Assembly (NCBI GenBank): GCA_045617405.1 | Contig: JAZLIL010000140.1 | Span: forward strand, 1-27,221 | Origin: JAZLIL01 sp045617405 | Lineage (GTDB): Bacteria > Bacillota > Clostridia > Lachnospirales > Lachnospiraceae | Length of the DNA stretch: 27,221 bases | Reading direction: 5' to 3' | Shown: positions 21,678-27,221 of the stretch, piece by piece | How positions within the stretch are numbered: the stretch's first letter is position 1 | Layout: each line of letters opens with the position of its first letter | Notes under the pieces: generated by a model | The model's input: only the letters and a program-made list of their open reading frames with translations | What the model was told of the DNA's origin: nothing | Databases searched by the model: none | Translations under genes and position numbers: made by a program

Positions 21678-22859
21678 CTATTTACCGGATCTGGCCGCTG
21701 CATCTTCGATTGAAAGACCTGCTGCCTTTGCCTTAAGTCCTTCCATATCGAGCTTCGACATCTCAACTAACTCGTCCTTTGTGTAAGGAAGCTGATCAAC
21801 AAAGTACTTCTCGTAATCCTTGTAATCATCAGCTGATGCTACATAAAGGTAAGGGAAGTTGATGTTTTCAAACTTGCCTGCGAAGCCTGTGTAGTTGCCC
21901 TTGATTGCATTGTAAACTGCCATGAAAGCGAAGAGGGGATCACAGTAATGTCCGCCTGACTCACCTGCCATTGATCCGTTTGCAAGTCTCTCGCCAAGGT
22001 CAGGTAAGAAGTCTGTAGAAACGATGTCGATTTCGCCTGTCTTGCCTGCACGCTCAACTGCTGCGATAGCACCCTGGAGGGGATCTCCGCCGCCGCCTGC
22101 GGGGATTAATGCATCAAGATTGGGGATAGCGCTCATAAGAGCTTCTGCTGCCTTTGAACCACCTTCTGAAGATGTACCTGCATACTGGGGCTCTGATAAT
22201 GTTGCCTGATCATCGGGATGAGCTGCGTTCCACTTCTCAACTCCTGCCTTGTAGCCTTCCCATCTTCCAAGCCATGTAGCATCACCCTGCTCCCAACCGA
22301 TAAGACCGATGTTTCTGTCGCCCTTGTCAAGGAGAATCTGCACAAGCTTCTCGCCGTTTTCAGGCTCATTCTCATGAACTGCACCCACGTAGTAAGCTGA
22401 ATCAACAGCTGCCTTATAGATGTCAGCACTGTTGGTCTCACTGATTATACGGAAGAACTGCGCGAGATAAACGCCGTTGTCATTACATGTCTTGATAGCT
22501 GAAGCCATTTCAGTATCAGATGAGTTACAGATTACGATACCCTGGCATCCTGCTGCGCAAAGCTGCTCAACAGATGCTGTAACCTTCTCAGAAACGTGAG
22601 CCTGGTCAACATACTGAACCTCAACGCCGAGAGCTGCCGCTGCCTCGTCGAGGATTAACTTACACTGTGAACCGAGAACGTCGGTTGAACTCCAGATGGA
22701 AACACCAATCTTGATTTTGCCGTCTGCTGCGGGCGCTGCTGCCTCCTTCTTCTCGGATGCTGCGGGGGCTGCACTGTCTGCTGCCTTACTGCCGCAACCT
22801 GCAAGCAATGAAACAAGCATCACTGCCATAAGAACGATGCTTAACAGTTTCTTTTTCAT
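21678..22859 (-). CDS. CUT2 sugar-binding lipoprotein (periplasmic-binding type 1 fold)
   Basis: This extracellular lipoprotein delivers sugar to the CUT2 permeases. The 393-residue product has a signal peptide and lipobox LLAGC (C22). An Ala/Ser/Glu linker follows to about 47, and the type 1 periplasmic-binding core begins KIKIGVSIWSSTDVLG. Recognisable core parts are CAAGCQGIVICNSSDTEMASAI, NIGLIGWEQGDATWLGRWEGY and ALIPAGGGGDPLQGAIAAVERAG. It is somewhat longer than RbsB. GGAGG lies about ten bases before the ATG. An extended -10 promoter with two direct repeats at the -35 position is upstream, pointing to activation by the two-component regulator encoded next. The sugar is not predictable. 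Confidence 0.9.
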   Translation of the reverse strand: MKKKLLSIVLMAVMLVSLLAGCGSKAADSAAPAASEKKEAAAPAADGKIKIGVSIWSSTDVLGSQCKLILDEAAAALGVEVQYVDQAHVSEKVTASVEQLCAAGCQGIVICNSSDTEMASAIKTCNDNGVYLAQFFRIISETNSADIYKAAVDSAYYVGAVHENEPENGEKLVQILLDKGDRNIGLIGWEQGDATWLGRWEGYKAGVEKWNAAHPDDQATLSEPQYAGTSSEGGSKAAEALMSAIPNLDALIPAGGGGDPLQGAIAAVERAGKTGEIDIVSTDFLPDLGERLANGSMAGESGGHYCDPLFAFMAVYNAIKGNYTGFAGKFENINFPYLYVASADDYKDYEKYFVDQLPYTKDELVEMSKLDMEGLKAKAAGLSIEDAAARSGK

Positions 22860-22951
22860 AAAAGCCGTACCTCCTACGTTACATTTGAATTCCTTTTTGT
22901 TTTCTTTTTTTTCACGCGTTTTAGAGTACTCCCCAACAACCTCATGATATT

Positions 22952-23003
22952 ACTATATCACAAAAAAGAATATGTAATATTTTCGGTGTTTTGGTAATAT
23001 TTT
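22952..23003 (-). promoter_or_regulatory. CUT2 operon promoter with two direct repeats (likely AraC-type activator site)
   Basis: On the minus strand an extended -10 reads TGA then TATAGT (22957 to 22952). There is no good -35 box. In its place lies AAAATATTAC (22983 to 22974), repeated exactly at 23003 to 22994, a start-to-start distance of 20 bases or two helical turns. AraC-type activators commonly bind such tandem half-sites next to or over a poor -35. A further inverted repeat TGATAT-TACT-ATATCA (22945-22960) covers the -10. Confidence 0.72.
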
Positions 23004-23020
23004 AATCTGTGAACAATTAA

Positions 23021-23054
23021 AGACTGCACTCTTTAATTCATGAAGGTGCAGTCT
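23021..23054 (-). terminator. Terminator downstream of the response regulator gene
   Basis: Perfect arms AGACTGCAC (23021-23029) and GTGCAGTCT (23046-23054) are followed on the minus strand by TTTAATTGTT. It lies about 200 bases beyond the regulator stop codon and just before the CUT2 promoter repeats, so it would separate the two transcripts. The rest of the 396-base gap 22860-23255 is AT-rich and holds only the CUT2 promoter and leader; nothing else was recognised. Confidence 0.68.
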
Positions 23055-23255
23055 GTCAAATTTTCTCCGTATTATTGCCGTTTTTTTGTGCAAATTTAAT
23101 AAGTATCCGCACAAATCCGGTATATCACGACTGTATTACTCTTTTCCGAATCGCCGGAACGAATAATCGCAATCAGGCTCCGGGCAATTTTTCACAGATT
23201 ATCTGCACCTTTTCCGAATCTCCTGGCGGATACCCGTGAGCCGGCACGGGCCGAT

Positions 23256-23978
23256 TTACATGGACTTTCTGTACTTGCTCGGCGAAATTCCCTCCACCTT
23301 TTTAAACACCTTCGTGAAGTAGAAATAGTCATCGTATCCCACTATCCCGGCAATTCTCTCGATTGAAAGGCTTTCGTTTGCAAGAAGCTCCTTGGCGCGC
23401 TGCATGCGAAGCGAAGCGATGTAATCGGAAAAATTGACTTGAAGATGCTCCTTAATAATCTTGCTCAAATGCCCCGTACTTACACTGTACTTTGCGGCAA
23501 GAGACGTAAGCGAGATGTCCTCCGTGTAATGAGCCCTTATCTCGGCAATCACGTTATCTATCATCCTGTCGCTCACATTGTCCTTTTGAATCGGAGCTTC
23601 GCTCTCACCGCGTTCCCCGACAATCGTCCGCAGAACCTTCGTCAGCTCTTCTTCCTTAATCGGCTTAAGCAGATAGTCGTAGGCATGATACTGCAGAGCC
23701 TCCTTTGCATATGAAAACTCTGCGAAACCCGTTATGATGACAACCTTTGACTCCGGAGAAACCTCGGGAATAGCCTTCAAAAGCTCAAGTCCCGAAAGTC
23801 CCGGCATTCTGATGTCCGTAAAAACAACGTCCGGCTTAAATGCCGCAATCTCTTCCTTCGCCATCAGACCGTTGTTGGCAGTTCCCACTACCAGCGTGTC
23901 GATGTCAATTCTCTCAAGCAGCTTCTTAAGCCCCAGAGTAATCCAAACTTCGTCATCCGCAATATAAACATTCAGCAT
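23256..23978 (-). CDS. AraC-type response regulator (YesN family)
   Basis: This cytoplasmic transcription activator is controlled by phosphorylation. The 240-residue product has a receiver domain at 1-120, with the acidic pair D8/D9 in YIADDE, phosphorylation site D55 in VVFTDIRMPG and a Lys in YLLKPIKEEE. A short linker follows. The AraC-type double helix-turn-helix runs from about 140 to the end (VSTGHLSKIIKEH, then IAGIVGYDDYFYFTKVFKKVEGISPSKYR). It lacks the large middle region of long YesN proteins, so it is a compact form. GGGAGG precedes the ATG. It follows the kinase gene by 23 bases and lies upstream of the CUT2 operon, its likely target. Confidence 0.94.
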   Translation of the reverse strand: MLNVYIADDEVWITLGLKKLLERIDIDTLVVGTANNGLMAKEEIAAFKPDVVFTDIRMPGLSGLELLKAIPEVSPESKVVIITGFAEFSYAKEALQYHAYDYLLKPIKEEELTKVLRTIVGERGESEAPIQKDNVSDRMIDNVIAEIRAHYTEDISLTSLAAKYSVSTGHLSKIIKEHLQVNFSDYIASLRMQRAKELLANESLSIERIAGIVGYDDYFYFTKVFKKVEGISPSKYRKSM

Positions 23979-24001
23979 CAGTTCACCTCCCCAAAAGTAA
24001 A

Positions 24002-25687
24002 CTATGATTCACGAATATGATCCGGCACGGATATAAACATCCTCGTTCCCACATTAACGGTACTCTCGACCTCAAATGTGTAATCTTCCCCGTAAAACAG
24101 CTTCATACGCTGCACAATGTTTGAAAGACCGATGCTGTTGCTGTCCTTCGGATTTCTGATAAGCCCCCTCAGCTTAACAATCATCTCCTCGTCCATTCCG
24201 CATCCGTCATCCTCAACAGTAATTTCGAGCCTGTCCTCCCGGCTCTTTATATGCACATTAACCGACCCGTTTCCAAGCTTGCTCTCAAGGCCGTGAAATA
24301 CTGCGTTTTCTACAAGGGGCTGCAAAAAGAATCTGATAATCGGCTTATCAAAAACGTCCTCCTGCACGCTTGTCGTCACCATGATTTTTCCCATAAAACG
24401 GTACTCAATGATTCGCGCATACTTTGCAATATATGAAAGTTCGTCGCCCACAGTCACGATGTTGCTTGCCTTTACGGCGTACCTGAAAATGTCCGAAAGT
24501 GCCATCGCCATTTCCGCAATGTTGTCCTCGTCGTGGTAAAGCGCCATGTCTCTCATGCACGACAGGGTGTTGTAGAGAAAATGCGGGTTGATCTGATTCC
24601 GGTAGGCGAGGATTTCCATCTTCTGCTGTGCAAGCTCTGTCTCGTAAAGCCTGATTTTTCCCTCCTTGAGTTCCCCGATCATCCTCTGATTCTCGTCGAG
24701 CATGTGATTAAGGCTCGCGGCAACAGTACCGATCTCATCGACTCTTTTCAGGTTAAGTCGCCTGTCCGGATGCTCAATCGAATTATCAATAAACCTGTCG
24801 ATTTCGAAAATCGGTTTTGCCATCCGGGAATATGAAAAGAGCAGAATAATAACCAGGAAGCCCGCAGTCAGTATTGCCGCCAGAGTGATTATTCTCTCGA
24901 TTGTACCGCTTCCCGAGGTATTACCGGAAACGGAAACCGCAACTGCTATCCTGATTCCGTTCTGCCAGTTGCCCTCGCGGTAGACGTAGTCGGCGCCGGC
25001 CTTCAAATCGTCCATCGTCAGCCCTGGCGGTATGTTTCCGAACGTACGGAACGACAAATCCAGCCTGTTTGAATCACTGAGCAGCAATGCGCACATGCTG
25101 CTGTTCATTATATTATGAAGAGAACCGTCAATGAGCCAGGGTTCGAGAATGAAAACGCACATTCCTTCAAGCCTTGAAGCAGTCCCGTTCCCGCTGTAAA
25201 TCGGATAATAAAACCCGTAATAACAGTTGTCGTCATCCGGATAGTACAGGTCGGCGTTCATATGCGCCTCTGTCCTCAAATAAACCTGACGTTCCGGGAA
25301 TTCAACTGTTTTTCCGAATGACGCTATCCGGTCCAGCTTCGAATCGAAAATAACTGCCGAAATGATCTCGCTGTTCTTAAACGAAATCTGCGAATAGTAC
25401 GACGAGAGCCTTGCCACAACAGCATCGGAATACACCGGATCGAGCTCATCCGATATCATAAACCGGCACAGTGCCTCCGCGTTGTACTTCAAATACTCCT
25501 CATAGCGGCTCATGGCATTATCCGCCTGACGCAGCAAACTGTCAGCCAGCGTATACGCGTAATTCCTGGTTGTATTCTGTACATACACGTACGACATATA
25601 AAGAGTTGCTGCCAGAACGACCAGTATTGCAAGCACAATGCAGCTCAGCTGCAGCAGCAGGCTTTTCCGAATTTTCTGAAAAATCAC
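24002..25687 (-). CDS. Sensor histidine kinase (YesM family)
   Basis: This membrane sensor of 561 residues signals to the response regulator that follows. A first membrane helix is at about 13-35, and an extracellular sensing domain at about 40-265 is rich in Tyr. A second helix lies at about 266-287, followed by a HAMP linker to about 340. The His_kinase domain has the phosphate-accepting H369 in INPHFLYNTL. The ATP-binding domain has the N-box LQPLVENAVFHG (N461) and the G-box EDDGCGM. The predicted start is a GTG at 25687 with AAGGA about eleven bases upstream; the reading frame has no better start before the first helix. Only 33 bases separate it from the acyl-CoA synthetase-like gene, so they may be cotranscribed. 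A sugar is the likely signal, sensed directly or through the CUT2 binding protein. Confidence 0.93.
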   Translation of the reverse strand: MIFQKIRKSLLLQLSCIVLAILVVLAATLYMSYVYVQNTTRNYAYTLADSLLRQADNAMSRYEEYLKYNAEALCRFMISDELDPVYSDAVVARLSSYYSQISFKNSEIISAVIFDSKLDRIASFGKTVEFPERQVYLRTEAHMNADLYYPDDDNCYYGFYYPIYSGNGTASRLEGMCVFILEPWLIDGSLHNIMNSSMCALLLSDSNRLDLSFRTFGNIPPGLTMDDLKAGADYVYREGNWQNGIRIAVAVSVSGNTSGSGTIERIITLAAILTAGFLVIILLFSYSRMAKPIFEIDRFIDNSIEHPDRRLNLKRVDEIGTVAASLNHMLDENQRMIGELKEGKIRLYETELAQQKMEILAYRNQINPHFLYNTLSCMRDMALYHDEDNIAEMAMALSDIFRYAVKASNIVTVGDELSYIAKYARIIEYRFMGKIMVTTSVQEDVFDKPIIRFFLQPLVENAVFHGLESKLGNGSVNVHIKSREDRLEITVEDDGCGMDEEMIVKLRGLIRNPKDSNSIGLSNIVQRMKLFYGEDYTFEVESTVNVGTRMFISVPDHIRES

Positions 25688-25720
25688 TTTGTCACGCTTT
25701 CCTTCCCGGGCGGTTCGATG

Positions 25721-27221
25721 TCACTGCTTGTTTGCCTCTTCTTCTTCGAGCCGGCGGTACGCCACTTTTCCTACGAGGGTTTTCGGCAGATCAGCGCGGA
25801 ATTCGATGTCGTAGGGCATAGCGTACTTCGCAATGTGCTCGCGGCAATACCTTAGAATTTCCTGCTTCGTTGAATCGTCTGCGGGAATACCGGGATTCAG
25901 CTTGACAAACGCCTTTACCTTCTGAATCTTATAGGGATCGGGAACGCCGATGACGCAGCTCATCTGCACGAACTCGTGCGCATCGAGGATGTTCTCAAGC
26001 TGGGCGGGGTAGATGTTGTAGCCGGAGGAAACAATCATCCTCTTTGCCCTGCCCTTGAAGTATACGAAGCCCTCGCTGTCCATGTACCCAAGGTCTCCCG
26101 TGTAGACCCAGGTCAGGCCGTCCGCGTGGGTTCGCAGTGTCTGTGCTGTCTCTTCGGGGTGCTTTGCGTATTCAAGCATGACGGTAGGTCCGGCAAGAAG
26201 AATCTCGCCCTCCTCGCCATACGGCAGTTCGCGGTCGGTGCCAGGTTCGACGATTTTAATATAAGTGTCGGGGAAGGGAACGCCGATGCTTCCCTCCTTG
26301 CTGCGGTCGGGCGGGGTGAGGCAGCACGCGGTAACCGTTTCGGTGGTGCCGTAGCCCTCGCCGACCTGAATTGCTGCGTTGTGCTCGCTTAAGAATCTGT
26401 CAAGCTTCTTCTTGAGTTCGATTGAGAGCGAGTCGCCGCCTGAGAACACGCCCTTCAGGCTTGAAAGGTCGGCGCCTTTCATCGAATCGAGGCCAAGAAG
26501 CGCCTCATACAGTGTGGGAACACCGGCGATTACATTACAGCGGTACTTTGTAATCTGTTTTGCATATGACTTGGCTGTGAAACGCGGAATCAGGACGAGA
26601 CGGCAGCCGATGCAGAGCATTCCATGGATGCCGACGCCGAGGCCGAAGCCGTGGAACAGCGGCATTGCGGCGAGCATAGTGTCGCCCGGGCAAACCATGG
26701 GATTTGTCGCAAGAAGCTGCTGCGACAGTGCATTGAAATTGTAGTTTGAGAGCACAATGCCCTTCGTCGTGCCGGTCGTGCCGCCCGAATACAGAATTAC
26801 CGCAGGTTCATGGCTGCCGCGCTTAATCTTGTAGTTGTAGAAGCAGGCCTTCGAAAGGCGCATAAACTCGTTCCATCGGATGACGGGCGCGTCCTTCGGG
26901 ATTTTTTCGATTTTTCTGCCCTCGGTGAACATGTACCCCGCTTTGATGGGCTTCGACAGCGCATCCTTCACGCTCGCGATGATGATGTTGACAACCTTCG
27001 TGTTCTTGCGGATGTTCTCGAACTTGTGGTAGAACTGGTCGAGCGTAATTGCGGTCACCGACTCGGATTCGTTAAGGTAGAACTCAATTTCCTTCTCTGC
27101 CGACAGCGGGTGAATCATGTTGCAGATGGCGCCGACCAGGTTGACTGCGTAAAACATGTAAACAGCCTGCGGGCAGTTCGGCATTGCAATCGTTACTTTA
27201 TCGTTTTCGCGGACACCGATG
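25721..27221 (-). CDS. Acyl-CoA synthetase/AMP-binding enzyme, N-terminus cut by window end
   Basis: This enzyme activates a carboxylic acid with ATP to an acyl-adenylate, normally then forming acyl-CoA. The frame is open to the window edge: codons upstream of the Met at 27184 read IGVRENDKVTIA, which belong to the family, so the gene starts outside. About 499 residues are present and some 50-60 are missing. Core motifs are the P-loop ILYSGGTTGTTKGIVLS, GEGYGTTETVTACC and YTGDLGYMDSEGFVYFKGR. The hinge is RAKRMIVSSGYNIYPAQ, and the catalytic Lys region is LPKTLVGKVAYRRL. The P-loop has Thr where most members have Pro (TTGTTKG). I recall this as common in clostridial homologues. Fatty-acid activation is likely, but the chain length is not readable. 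The sugar sensor genes follow directly. Confidence 0.9.
   Translation of the reverse strand, partial: IGVRENDKVTIAMPNCPQAVYMFYAVNLVGAICNMIHPLSAEKEIEFYLNESESVTAITLDQFYHKFENIRKNTKVVNIIIASVKDALSKPIKAGYMFTEGRKIEKIPKDAPVIRWNEFMRLSKACFYNYKIKRGSHEPAVILYSGGTTGTTKGIVLSNYNFNALSQQLLATNPMVCPGDTMLAAMPLFHGFGLGVGIHGMLCIGCRLVLIPRFTAKSYAKQITKYRCNVIAGVPTLYEALLGLDSMKGADLSSLKGVFSGGDSLSIELKKKLDRFLSEHNAAIQVGEGYGTTETVTACCLTPPDRSKEGSIGVPFPDTYIKIVEPGTDRELPYGEEGEILLAGPTVMLEYAKHPEETAQTLRTHADGLTWVYTGDLGYMDSEGFVYFKGRAKRMIVSSGYNIYPAQLENILDAHEFVQMSCVIGVPDPYKIQKVKAFVKLNPGIPADDSTKQEILRYCREHIAKYAMPYDIEFRADLPKTLVGKVAYRRLEEEEANKQ

Overview
The window looks like chromosome from a Firmicute of class Clostridia, most likely a Lachnospiraceae-type gut or rumen bacterium. 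This is inferred from strong AGGAGG ribosome sites, three lipoprotein-type binding proteins with Ala/Pro/Glu-rich linkers, a YesM/YesN-type two-component pair, an MsmX-type shared sugar ATPase with a Lys-rich insertion near its N-terminus, and a GH94 cellobiose phosphorylase. No phage, integrase, transposase or CRISPR array was seen. Almost everything is on the minus strand; only the alpha/beta hydrolase, the cellobiose phosphorylase and the MsmX-type ATPase are on the plus strand.

Region 1 (1-4850) is housekeeping: a cut tRNA-Gly with a consensus promoter, an RdgB nucleotide-pool sanitising enzyme, a membrane-anchored amidase, a monoacylglycerol-lipase-like hydrolase and an RlmL/YpsC rRNA methyltransferase. 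The gaps hold palindromic repeats built on GTGTCAGGTCAA, plus one unrelated 165-bp hairpin element. Region 2 (4841-9230) is a secreted protein with two tandem trypsin-like domains, the first lacking its catalytic serine, and a polar amino-acid ABC operon. The binding protein of that operon has its two halves in swapped order, i.e. it appears circularly permuted.

Region 3 (9280-18130) is a cellobiose/cello-oligosaccharide unit. A LacI-type regulator and a CUT1 transporter (binding protein and two permeases, no ATPase) face a cellobiose phosphorylase. A perfect 14-bp LacI-type palindrome lies in front of the phosphorylase, and a matching half-site lies just downstream of the regulator's own promoter. 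The missing ATPase is probably supplied by the MsmX-type gene that follows, which has a long structured leader. Substrate would enter through the CUT1 system and be split by phosphate to glucose 1-phosphate and glucose.

Region 4 (18150-25690) is a CUT2 (ribose/galactose-type) sugar importer: binding protein, permease, fused double ATPase with one degenerate ATP site, and second permease. Upstream lie an AraC-type response regulator and its histidine kinase. Two direct repeats spaced exactly 20 bp cover the -35 position of the binding-protein promoter and are the obvious site for the response regulator. The window ends inside an acyl-CoA synthetase-like gene.

The most notable observations are the permuted amino-acid binding protein, the pseudoprotease-protease tandem, the MsmX leader RNA with competing pairings, the repeat family that brackets single genes and supplies a stop codon, and the stem-loop placed directly after the binding-protein gene in all three transporter operons.
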